From the NCBI GenBank assembly GCA_000499405.2, contig HG738137.1:1860001-1924000 (forward strand): a stretch of DNA of 64,000 nucleotides. Reading direction: 5' to 3'. Both the position numbers and the translations under genes were made by a program. The stretch comes from Onchocerca volvulus. Taxonomy: Eukaryota; Nematoda; Chromadorea; Rhabditida; Onchocercidae. Positions 11,501-24,500 of this stretch are shown one piece after another. Numbering within the stretch: position 1 is the stretch's first letter; each line of letters starts with the position of its first letter. The notes under the pieces were generated by a model. That model had not been told where the DNA came from and did no database searches. It saw only the letters and a program-made list of their open reading frames with translations.

Positions 11501-14500
11501 TACCGAGAAGATGCATGCCGACCCTGCGATTGTGATCCGATCGGTTCCGAGCATAATAATTGCGTTCGGGATGAAACGAGTGCAGATGGTGATCAAGTAA
11601 GTTATCCAGTATCAACTTAAATAGTTCATGTTACTGTTGACAATAGTAAATTTTAAGCTCGAGCTAATTAATACATTTTAAATTTAAATTATTGTAAAAA
11701 ATTTACATGTAGAAGCCGGGTGACTGCATCTGTAAACCGGGATTTGGTGGACGTCGATGTGAAGTTTGTGCACCAGGATATCGGAATCATCCAAAATGCG
11801 AACCATGTCCATGTAATCGAGCTGGTTCTTTGAATTTTGAAACCTGCGAGGAGGAACGTTGCATCTGCAAGGCAAATGTTGAAGGCATTTATTGTGACCA
11901 ATGCAAGGTCGGTTTCAACTTCTAATCTTTTCCATATTTTCAGTCGTAAAATCAACTCCTAATAATTGGAATCACAATCTTCATGCTAATTCCATCATCA
12001 TTAGGCCGATTTAAAAATAAAGAATAAAGCTTCTAGATCAAACCTCCCACTCAGTTATAAAATTCGTTACAGAGTTGAAAAAACGAAGGCAACTCGTGCT
12101 AGTTTGCTCTAAAAAATCCTGATAATGTTGCTTTGCTCATTTTCAATATTATTATTAAATATAATTAATAATTGTCTTGGAAGTTGTTAGAAGTTTGAAA
12201 TGCATCAAATAGCGTTAAAAATTAATGGTTAAAGATTTAAGGGAACAGTTTCTATTTCATATACGCTCATTTGCATAAATTTTCAGAAAGGTACAATCAA
12301 TCTGAATATGAAAAATCCAGAAGGTTGTCAACCTTGTTTCTGTTTTGGTCTTAGCAAAGAATGTCATGAAAAGCAGTGGAGTCGTGGAGAGGTATGGCTT
12401 ATATTTAATATTTCATTGTTGCTAGAACTTCTAAAAAATAATTAAAAGAGTAATTTTTTCATATTCTAATTCTTCTGTATTGAAATTTGTTTTTACCTTT
12501 TTTTCGGTTTTTTTAATTTCAATTTATAAAAGTGGAAAAGGAGAGCTTTTTTCTAAAACTAATGATGATCAAGGATCAGTCTATTAACATTACTGTTTGC
12601 AACTATAGAGCTGTTTTTTTCTTAAGATTGTAATTTCAATCTGCAAAAATTTCGACATCATCTATCAGTATCCCTTAATTTTTATTATTTTATGGAACTC
12701 ATCAATTCCTTTTCGTTTATTTAATTGTCTAAATCAAATTACAAGAACGTTAATCACTGGACAAAATGAAGTTTGTAATTTTGCAGATACGAAATACCAC
12801 AGGTTGGATGCTAACAGACGTATCAGGTGAAAAGATGATCGCACCGAAGACAGAAAGTAAAGTATTGATGTACACCAATAGTGAGCATAAAAACAATGAA
12901 TTGTGTTATTGGAAGGCACCGAAGGAATTTAATGGGAATCTGGTATGATTCAGATTCCCAGTATGCTTCTATTCTTTACTGAGTCCGCCTTGAAATTTGT
13001 TAGGTTTTCGAATGCGCGTCATAATAGTCTTGTTCCATAACTGGAAAAAATCAAATACTCAGTAACAAATATCAAATTAAAATTTCTTTTCTTTTTTTTT
13101 CTTCAAGTGTTGTGAATATGGAAAGATGCCCAGAAACTGCAATAAATAGCTTTATAATACCAGAAGTACCAAGAAAAGTGAAATTTAATTTCAGCTAAAT
13201 AGTTATGGTGGAAATTTACAGTACTACGTATATTTTGTACCGATGGGTAATGGAGAACAGACATTCCTTGCTGATGTTATCATAGAAGTTGGTTAGATTA
13301 AATTAGTAATTTCGTACTTTGTTTCGTAATGTTTGCAACAGTTTCTTCATATTCCTACTGGATAATGTAGGAGCGTAAAAAAAAAAAAAAAAAAAGAAAA
13401 ATCTGTATCAATCCAAGATATTACATATAAGTATTGTCATTATTTACATATATTCATTTTATTCATTTATTTCCATCTGAAGGCTTTTCTAACACATTTT
13501 CCTTCCAGGGTAATGGTATAAAACTGGAATATTACAGTAAGCAGAATTTCTTCCCGAGAGAAAATATAAGTATTCAGATACCTATGAAAGAAGGTCACGG
13601 ATGGCAAAATGCGTATATGCGTGCACCTGTTAATAAGCATGAAATGATGCGTGTCCTAGCTGATGTCAACACAATGATGATACGTGCCATATATAATAGG
13701 GAACAAATACAGTCAAGGTAGTTTAAAGTCAATTTGATTGTTTACTTCTTTAAACGTTCGAGAATATAAATATAAACTTGAATAAATTTATGTTTGTACA
13801 TATTTTTTTCCTATTTAGTTAATTTTTTATTAGCTTTTTGTAGTATCTATGGACTGACATTGGATACAGCAATTGAACCTGAAGATACACCCGAACGAAC
13901 AGAATCGCAAGCGTCAGATTCACTGATGCGTGGCGTTGAAGTGTGCAAATGTCCTGAATATTACGCAGGCAACAGTTGTGAAGTAAGTAATTCATGTAAT
14001 GAAAAAATTTTACGCATTTCTAGTAAAATGCCATTGTAATTTCCTTCAAAAAAAATTAAACGTATGATTTTCTTTTTTCTTTTTTTTTTTTTCAGCGCTG
14101 TATTTCGGGATATCGGAGGATAAACAATCAACTATTCAATGGTCGTTGCGAGAAATGTAATTGTGAGGGACATTCGTTTGAATGTGATCCATTCACGGGT
14201 GACTGTATGAATTGTCAAGTGAGTGAATATTATAGCTTAATTAATTTCAAAAATAAAGCTAATAAACGGTTTAAAATTTCCTTAGCAAAGATGAAATTTA
14301 GCATAGTTTATACGACGAATGGTTCATTGGAAATTTTAAAATAGATGGAAATTATTATTCGAAAAGAAAAGGTTATTAATTTTGTTTGCTACGATAATTG
14401 GTTACATCATCCTTTGTTCTGGTTTCTATATATTTTCAAACAAGATATATAGAAATGATTTCAACTTTATGCTTCATTGTCTTCTTTTCCTATCATCTGC

Positions 14501-17500
14501 GTTTGTCATCTTATTGCTTTTTTCGTTTAGTATTTGTCTTTTTTATTCTGATGCAACACAGGGAATATCACAGCAATTCAAAGTTCATTTGAATTTGCAG
14601 TTCAAAATGCATTTAAATTTCATTTCAAAATTCATTTGAATTTCATTTGTCCATTTGCTTCTTTGTCTTATTATTTATTAGCTATATCAGCCACTCCCGT
14701 AGCTGGTCGAGCTAGTCTATAAAAATAAAAATGTTCGCTCATTTATTTTTACCTGTCTGAGGTGTGACAGTGAAAAAAAAAAAGTATATCTATATAAAAA
14801 TATGCGCCTGTTCAAATGCAACATGTTTTAAATTTTCAAATCAGTTGATGGAAAACTTGAAACTCTGTGTCAAAAGCCACAGTGAACATTGACGTTTTCA
14901 TTTATATAGATTATTTGTCGACTATTATTTAACAGTGAATCAATAGCTGGTTGAGCTTCTTTCGCACGTCTCCGTTACCTTTTAGGAGGCGACTTCACTT
15001 TGTTTGTATGTTATACGGAGCGTTTTGGCGGGAAATATATTTATCCTTACGGCGTTTTGGCGGCAAACATGTTTATCCTTGCGAACAGATTTTAAAAAAA
15101 GTAGCTATATCTATATAGAAACACGCGCTTATTCGAATGGATCAAAATTTCAAATCAATCGTGAAGAACTTGGAACGTTGTGTCAAAATTCGCGACTGAC
15201 ATTTACATTTTTATTTATATGGATTATAACAATAATAATTACTATATTATTTCAGCATAATACTACTGGCCGTCGATGTCATCAATGTTTACCTGGACAT
15301 TATGGAAATCCGTCCCTAGGTGGCGAACTTGGTCAGTGTCATCCGTGTGCATGTCCAACCATCGAGAACAGTCATTCTGCGCAATGTAGTTTGACGCAAC
15401 TTGTTGTTGGAGGTGTAGCAGCTTACGGTGAAGATGCGTACGTTTGTACAGCCTGTGAACTTGGCTACGATGGCAATAAATGCGAAATGTAAATTTCTTT
15501 AATTTCTACCTAGCTAGTACTAAAATTTATGTGGTGATCTCCTACTGATAAGAATTTGTTTAAACTGATTTTGTGAAAAGTTGCAAGAAATTTGATTATT
15601 AAAATGTGGAATTTTTAATACAAAAATTTAAAAAAGTATTTTTCGAAATAAATTTGAAAAATATTGTGATTTTATAGCTGTGCTGATGGTTTCTTTGGGA
15701 ATCCATTAGAAAAGAATGGTACCTGCAAACCATGTGATTGTAACGACAATATCGATCCAATGACTATTGGTAATTGTGATCGAAAAACAGGAAAATGTTT
15801 GAAATGCATTTATAATACAGCTGGTGATCATTGTGAAGAATGCAAGGAGAATCACTGGGGTAATCCGAAAGACAAATCTTGTCGACCTTGCAGATGTCAT
15901 CCGAAAGGTGCCCATTCGGCTACATGCAACATATCCACTGGCATTTGTGATTGTCATGATAATTACATCGGTATGCAGTGCAGTCGTTGTAAGGTAATTA
16001 TGAAGAGATAATAGAAGCAAATTTGTAAAGCTTGAAAACTGGAAAAGTTTTGATCTAGCTTTGACAAGTTTAAGAATTTATTTTTCAGGAGGGACACGGC
16101 GACATTGAAAATATGTGCCCTGCTTGTAATTGCAACAGGACCGGTTCTTTTAACAGTGAATGTGATGAAGTGTCCGGCCAAGTTGGTTTTTCCATAGTTT
16201 GCAAAATATATTGGGGCAAATCCTATCCATTTCCAATTCAATTACAGTGTGTAATAATTTAAGTGTATAATGCCTCGCACTGCATGAATTTTCATAGTCA
16301 AGTAGTGTAGAATCATGATGAGAATCAGAAGTTTCAAGCCAGTCAGGAAAAGCTATTAATACTGTTGCAAGCTCAAGAAAGTTAGTAATTTGATTTAAGA
16401 ATAAGCCAATCGTTGAAAGAAATGATCGCATGGCTTGCATCGCTAATTTTCCAAAAGAGACCTATTTGCATGTCGATGCATGTTACGATTCAATCAGAGA
16501 TGAACGCCCAATAAGCTAAAAAATAATTATATTCATCTGCACTTCATGCAAGCGACGTTAAAGCTAAAATTTTTTTTTGCAGTGTGCCTGCAAGACAGGA
16601 GTATTTGGCAAGCAATGTGACATGTGTAGAGCAGGTTATTTCAATTTTGGGGATAACGGTTGTCAATTTTGTCACTGTGATACATTCGGTGCAATAGATG
16701 ATGGTCGATGTGATAATATCACCGGAAAATGCGAATGTCGCAAGAATGTTGACGGTAAAATGTGTGAAAAATGCGTGGATGGTTATTTTAATATAACTAG
16801 CGGACAGGGATGTCAGGTAAGTAAGACGACATTGTTCTCCAGAAATTTTTGAATTTTTTTATTTGAGTTCAAATTTTTTAGGTCTCTACTTTTTTAATTT
16901 TGTGATTAAGCGATATTATTTTCCAGAAATTTTTGAATTTTTTCTTTTTCATGTAAATTCAAATTTTTTATGTAATTTCAAATTCTTTAGCTCTTATATT
17001 TTTTAATTTTTGTGCCTTTATTGGTTTGCTTAACAAAAATCATCAGGTATGCGACTGCGATTTATTAGGCTCCGAAGGCATTCAATGTGACGCACATACA
17101 GGCCAATGTGTTTGCAAACCTGGAGTTACTGGATTGAAATGTGACAAATGTGCTCCGAATTATTTTGGATTGGATTTGAATGGATGTAAAGGTTATTTAA
17201 TTATTCTTTTTCGTTTTACTTGCATTGTTTGATGCTTAATCATAATGAAGCAAAGAAATCTGATCTTTTTTTTTTTGATTTAAATCTTAAAATTTGAACA
17301 TTCATATCAACAATTCAAACTTTTAATGTTATCATAATCATTATTGATCCCAAATTTATTTATGTTTTTTTCAGAATGTCGCGTATGTCCAGCGCCTGGT
17401 CATATTTGCGATTCAATAACTGGTGAATGCATTTGTCCACCCAATACCGTAGGTGAAATGTGTGAAAATTGTTCCAAGAATGCTTGGAATTACGATCCTT

Positions 17501-20500
17501 TAAACGGTTGTACGCTCTGTGATTGTTCCGGTATCGGAGCAGATGGACCGAATTGTAATCCTGAAAATGGACAGGTTAATTAGCCACTAAATGCTATATT
17601 AATTATTTGAAATTTTGTTATAAATCAATATTTGTTTTCAGTGTCATTGTCAAATAGGTTTCGTTGGTCTAAAATGTGATCGATGCATTCATGGACATTT
17701 TAATTTTCCTCGATGCGAACTATGTAATTGCGATCTATCGGGAACTGATCCAACAACTTGCAAAAATGGTGCATGTCGCTGTGATGAGAAAGGACAGTGC
17801 AAATGCAAGGTATTGCTTATTTCGATTTTCATTTAGTTTCTTAGAAACTCTGAATTTTGAAGATATTGGAACTTGAAACTTTGAATTTTGAAAAATAGCA
17901 ATTCTGAAAGATATATTTTTTGAACTTTATGGGAAATATGTTTTAGAAAAATGTGGTAGGATTGAAATGTGATAGCTGCGATGCATATAGCTTTAGCTTG
18001 GAAGAAAGTAATGCTTTCGGTTGCACCGAATGCTTCTGCTTCAATCGTACTAATTTTTGCGTACAAAGCAGCCTGGTATGGCAACAAATTTATGCACCTG
18101 ATCGACAGGTAATACAACCTTTGCTGTTTCTTATTGACTTTTTTACACATTAATAAGACTATTTATATTTTCGTCAGATCCAAAAATTGATTTATTTCAT
18201 AATTTGAAAAGTGATTGGTCCAGAAATTTCATTATTAAATTTCTTTAATACAAAAATTATGCTTAAGAAATTTCAATTCCTTTTTAATTAAGGTAATATT
18301 CTCAGAACCATGGACATATTATACACGTAAACATAATCTGAATGTGCTCAAAGAGTATCCTTTAATATACAACAGTTATCCAACAGATATTACACCTCTT
18401 TACTGGTATGTTTGGAAAAAATAAATATACTTATCGTAATTGATTGCTACGCGGATATTTCACACATTGCACAAATCTAGAAATTCTGAAATGAAAAAAG
18501 GGATTCTATTTTCTCAAGAAATCTTTGTTTTTATTGGGGACGTATAAAAAATTGAAAAGTAGGAGGAAAGAGTTCAAGTACAATTCTTTGGAGTTTAAGT
18601 TGGATACTGAGTTAGACAAAAAGATATGAATTTTAGGCCTCTCCCACCAAGTTTCTTGGGTGATCGAATCGCATCTTATAATGGATTCATTCGTTTTACA
18701 ATCAAAAATGATGATAATTATCGTGGTATCACCAATGTGGCACCTGATCCACAACATTTCCGCTTTTTCCCGCAAGTCATCTTGGTATACTTCATTTTTA
18801 TTTGCTATTTCTGTATTGTTAGAAGCCATGAATAGGAAAGAAAAGAGAGGGGAGCAATTTGAGTAAAGTTAGATAAATTTTGATTTAAAATTTATATCAT
18901 TTAACTGCCAAAAAGACAGGTCGGCAATCATCGTATCATTCTGGAACATACACCTAACGAAGTAAATAAATCGGGACGATACAGAATTCGTTTGCATGAA
19001 AGTCAGTGGCGTTCACGTTTAAGTCCTGACGTACCAGTAACGCGCAAGCAGTTGATGATCGCTTTACAAAATCTGCAAGGCATTTACGTCAGAGCTACAT
19101 ACAACTATCCAACAACGTTAATTTTTTTCTTGAAAATTCCATTTCTTACTTTTAATAAAAAGACACTGTGCAATAATCTTGAAATTTTCTGAAATATCAA
19201 ACAAAAAAATTTTAATTTCAGAGGTGATACAGCTTCGATCAATGATATAGGTATCGATGTAGCAGTATGGGAAAATACTACCGATACTTCAAATTCAGTA
19301 GCAATTGGTGTGGAACAATGTGAATGTCCTCAGGGTTATGCCGGTAATTCATGCCAAGATCCAGCCGAAGGTTATTGCCGAAAACGACAACCTGATTTCT
19401 TGAATAGTCCGGATGATTTAGCATTGGTCGGAGGACCACAACCATGCGCATGTAATGGACATTCAACAACATGTGAAGCAGAAACTTGCAGATGCACTGT
19501 AAAGCATGCAACCCATTAAATTTTTTTATTGATAATCATTAAGGCCAATGAAATTATAAATATTTCAGAATTCTTTCATCATTTTTAAAAATCAAAAAAA
19601 AACAAAACTTAAAACTTGAAATGAAAATTTGAAATTGACTTTCACATTATTTTTTGTATTTTCATGATCATTCTTCGCTGATTATTTCAGAATTGTGAAC
19701 ACAATACATACGGTGATTACTGTCAACTTTGCAAACCAGGTTATCATGGCGATGCAACGATTGGTAGCGCGAATGCATGCACGAAATGTGCATGTCCATT
19801 GCCAGATAATAGCTTCAGTGATACCTGTTTTTCAGTAGATCATGACCGAGGATATATGTGTGATGCTTGTAAACTTGGTTATACAGGTTTGTACTGTGAA
19901 AATTGCTTGACTGGCTATTACGGTAATCCGAATATAACAGGTGGGATGTGTCAAGAATGCGCCTGCCATCAATATGGTTCAGTTCATGGAATTTGCGATC
20001 AGGCAAGTTTTCGTTACCACTTTTTTTAAAATTTTACTACAATTACTTATAAAGATTCGAGGAGTTTCTGATAATAGCTTTTTATCTGATGATATGATAA
20101 CCTATCATTCAACATAAATTTTTCTTCATTTTTTAAAATGCAGTTTTTGTTTAGAAGACAGGTCAGTGTGAATGTCGACCAGGTTTAACTGGTCGTGATT
20201 GTTCCGTATGCAAAGATCGGCATGCATTTATTAATGGTGTTTGTACTTCATGCGATCAAGGTTGTACACGTGATTTAATGAAAGAAATGGACGGATTAGA
20301 AGAAATTATGGAAAAGCAAAATTTCACAAATTTAAGACCAATCCCATGGAAGCGTGCTGCTCGAATAAGTAATACTACGAAAAGTATGCTTTTTTGAATA
20401 TTATCTAATGTGATACATTATTTAGTATGCAAATCATATTATAGCAAAAAGTTTGATTATAACCAAACTTCTGATCTCTGTACACAGTACTTTTCGTAAA

Positions 20501-21537
20501 GTTCCAAGTCTTGAATATTGCATGAAAATTATTAGCGAATCATTTCGTTCCAGATTTGCATTTGTTTTTGGATTCGCTACATTTCGGAGATACTATTGGT
20601 GAAGATCCAAGTAAAACTAATATTGGCGTAGACGACAAATTCTTAGATGATGTACATGGATTGGTAGAACAAACGAAATTTATGCTAGACCGAACTAACA
20701 AGTCGAAAAATACTTTACAAAAGAGCAGAGCTAAAACGGAGGAATTATCTAAGAGAGCTCGAGAGCAGGATAAAATTATCCGTGATGTTGTCAGTCAATT
20801 ACGACATTATATAAATTACGGATCTGGGAAACAGGATAATTCACAGATCAATATTTGGATCCAGGAAGCAAATGGTTATTTGAATGCTATGAAGGAACGT
20901 GGAATCTACATCGAAAAACGCTACAATCGTGGAAATACCGATTTCGAGTTAGTCATTCTGAAATATCATTTTGTTTGATTTTCAAATGATAACTTTAAAA
21001 AAAAAACTCATTAATTAGTTAGAGAAAGATAAAATATACTTTATTTAAATTACATTTGAGAGTCGTAAAAAAAAATTTTCAGATTTATGGGTATTTCCAT
21101 GAAGATAATCTTGACAAGTACAGCAAAGCATTTTCTTTCTCATTATAGGACATGCTTGAACAGATAAGTATTTCAGAAAATCTCAAGATTTAATGAAGTT
21201 GATAACATCACGTATGCTGAATGATACCTCATTTGTTGAGTTGCGTAAACAACTGGATGTCTTCGAACAATGGTTAAACGATTATCGCGACACTATTTGG
21301 GATAGGGCACGTCAGGATACCATATCCTCCGATAAAGTAGCAATTATAGTTGCGAAACGGGTGGATCGATTTAATGCCGTAAAAGCAAATATTACTGAAT
21401 TATTGACCAAAGGAACTGATGAATTAAGTGAAGCAGAAAATAAAGTAACAGTTGCGAAAACAGAAAAAATTTTGACAATGTTCGATGATTTCAAGGTTTC
21501 GCTTGCAATTTATTTTGAACCAAGACATTTGCTATGA

Positions 21538-21572
<35 letters not shown>

Positions 21573-24500
21573 TTTATAGGTTGGAATTAAATAAAACATA
21601 ACAGTTGTCTTGACGAAGCTGAAAACATCACGTATGATAAATGAAACCAAATGTTAAATCAAATGCAGTTATTCTGTCCGTTATTTCAATTTTTTTCACT
21701 GTTAAGTATTCGAAGCTTCCATTTTTAGACCATTAACGAAACACTATTACCACAAATAGATGAAACGACAAAAAAATGTCGCGATGAAGCTGATAGATAT
21801 GGACAACTTTTAGATGAATATCGTCAGGAATATGTAGAAAAAAACGAACGTCACGCAGAACAGCTGGAAAATGAAGCCCGAAAATTGCAGAAGTAAAAAA
21901 AGCAATTTTTTTAATATGATTTATTGCAAGAAACATTTCATTTTGTATTGATAAATAAGCTTCGAATACTTTTTTTTTTTCATCGTTAGTCTATATTTAT
22001 TTAAATTCCATTCATTATTATCATATTTAAAGAAGGTAATTATTTCAGTTCTTTTGCGGATACAAAGAATGCTGCAGCAAATCCTCTTCGAGCATCTAAT
22101 GCTTACAAGGAAATTGTGGAAACTTTACGGAATGCCAGCAAAGCAGCGGAAGGAGCGAAAAAAGCTGCGGAATTTGCATATATCGATGCGGATCCAAACT
22201 CTGAAATCTCGATGGTCAATATGGCACTGCAAGCCAAAAATCGCAGTGTTGCGATTGAGGGACAAGCCGATGAACTTAGCTTAAAGGATTTGAAAAACGA
22301 ACGCTTGACAACTATTGAAGCAATAAACGATTTGAAAGAAACAATGCAAGATGCAATGAAGCAAAAATTAACAATAAGTAAGTTTGAACTATCATTGATA
22401 AGGAGCGATATCAATTTTGATAGTTTGCCGATAAAAAATTATCATCATCATAAACATATTTCAATTCTCTAAGATCAAAGATAATAAAAGTCATGGCGAA
22501 TGAATATCATAAGTTTCAGTCGTTCAGTTATGAATCTTTCAACTTTTGAAGTAACTTATTCACGAATTTCTACTTTCTTAAACAAAATAATTTGAAATCT
22601 AGGTGAACAATATCAATCATTCGATGATCAGCATGATCGAATGACCGGATTGATCAGTGTAGCTGATGATGCGGAAAAACGAGCTAATGATGTACATCAA
22701 AAAATGCGAGAAATATCTATTGAAATTAATACAATGAGCGATGCTGTTTCGAAATTAAAAGGTTTTGCTGGCGAAGACATTCGAAATGTCACAAATGAGG
22801 GTAAGCTATACTGTATCAATTCAGTAAGCTACCGCAAATTTTTCTATACTGTATCGAACAGTAAGCTGCTGCATTTTCAAAAAGGTGGAAAGTTTCGTAT
22901 TGTCAGAAATCTGTAGGAAAGCAGAATGTCTGAAATCGCAAAATCAATTACGGATTCGTTGATGAATTCTTCAAAAATTTTGAAAATTCACTTGTGTATT
23001 CCAAATTTCTATAGCGCATTTCAATATGTGAAAATTGATGGAAAACTAAGGCATCTATGATTTATCACTTTAAATTTCCAGTACGCTCTTAACAAACGTT
23101 CACATCATGAGATCATTCATTTTAATCACTTGGAAGTAGCTCATCTGCTGCTGATTTTAGTTGAACTGTTGAATTAATTGAACTGAATTGTTCTTTAATT
23201 GAAAGTTACAAATAATTGTATATAGTATATGAACTTATTTTAGTGCGCAAAGCTAATCAGGAGGCGCAGGAAGCGATGAAAAAGGTTTCTGAAGTAAAGA
23301 AGCAAACGGATGATGATTCAAAGCGGATCAGTATTTTGGGGCAGCAAATTAAATTATTGCAAGAAAAAATCAAAGAAGCACGAGAGAAAGCATCACGTGT
23401 AAGTAAAATTCTATTTTTAATGTATTATCAACTAATATCAAATATACTTGCGATAAATGTTTTAGTTTCCATTATTTTTTGTTTTTCAACACATTCGTGT
23501 AAATGATATATGGAACTTGTTATTTTCAATTTGTATGACGTCCATATTAGACATTTACGTGCTGAATTTATTTTTATTTTAAAAAAAAAAAATTTATTTC
23601 ATTCTGTTTTTCATTTTTTCACAGATGAAAGGTTAAAAAAAACATAGGTATGGGACATAGGTAAACATAGGTATCTATATAAAAACACGCGCCTATTCGA
23701 ACGCAATATTATATCAAAATTTGAAAGCAATCGGTAAAAAAGTTGCAAAGTCATATAAGGAGTAACAACGACGATTTACATTTTTATTTATATAGATTAG
23801 CAATTTTTGAAATTGAAGGAAAAGAGCGAAATAAACAAATAGCAAATATTTTGTTTGATTACAGATTCGAATTTCGATGAAATCCGATGAAAATGGCAAT
23901 TGCCACCGTGCTTTCATCTCACCTGCACATCTGGCTCCTACTAACTCATTCACCATCAAGTATCGTCCTCTACGAAATGTTCCAGATTCGTTGCTATTTT
24001 TGACGAAAACAAAGACGAAACGTACACAGCAATCGGAATATATTGCAATGGAACTAAGAGATCGACGTATCGTCGTACAGTGGAATATTGGCTCCGGTGT
24101 TCGTATGGCCACTAATACCCATACTATTAATTATATCGCGCCAAGTGATCGAACTACTTGGTACCATATAGTATTAGAAAGGTTAATTGGCTTCTTTTAT
24201 AAGTGACAGATTTATTTTTTTTTTCGTCAACTACCATCACTTGATAGAATAGATGATAAATTAATTACTCTTGCGCAATACTAATAGGATGAATTTGCAA
24301 CTTATATGATTCAAAAAAATTTAATTTGTCCTACAACGAAGATAAACCATTCTTGAGAAATGTAAATTAACAATTTTTTTTAGATTTGGCAATTCAGTAA
24401 CGCTAACCGTAGCACTCCATCATACAATAAGTGGTGAAGGTGAACGAACAGTTGGTGAACCAACTACCGTATCAGTAGGTAAATCGGACGAGGATGATAG

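Larger units (their letters stand above)
14219..15255 (+). other. Large lam-3 intron rich in inserted repeats
   Basis: This roughly 1 kb intron sits between two LE exons whose neighbours are split by introns of 100-400 bases. It holds two copies of a MITE-like repeat and a GGCGGGAAA tandem repeat. Insertions probably account for its size. Confidence 0.6.

Noticed and set aside
14004..15492. Longer frame reading from the repeat intron into a laminin exon
   Set aside because: The upstream part is intron and MITE sequence; the acceptor TTATTTCAG at 15255 marks the true exon start.
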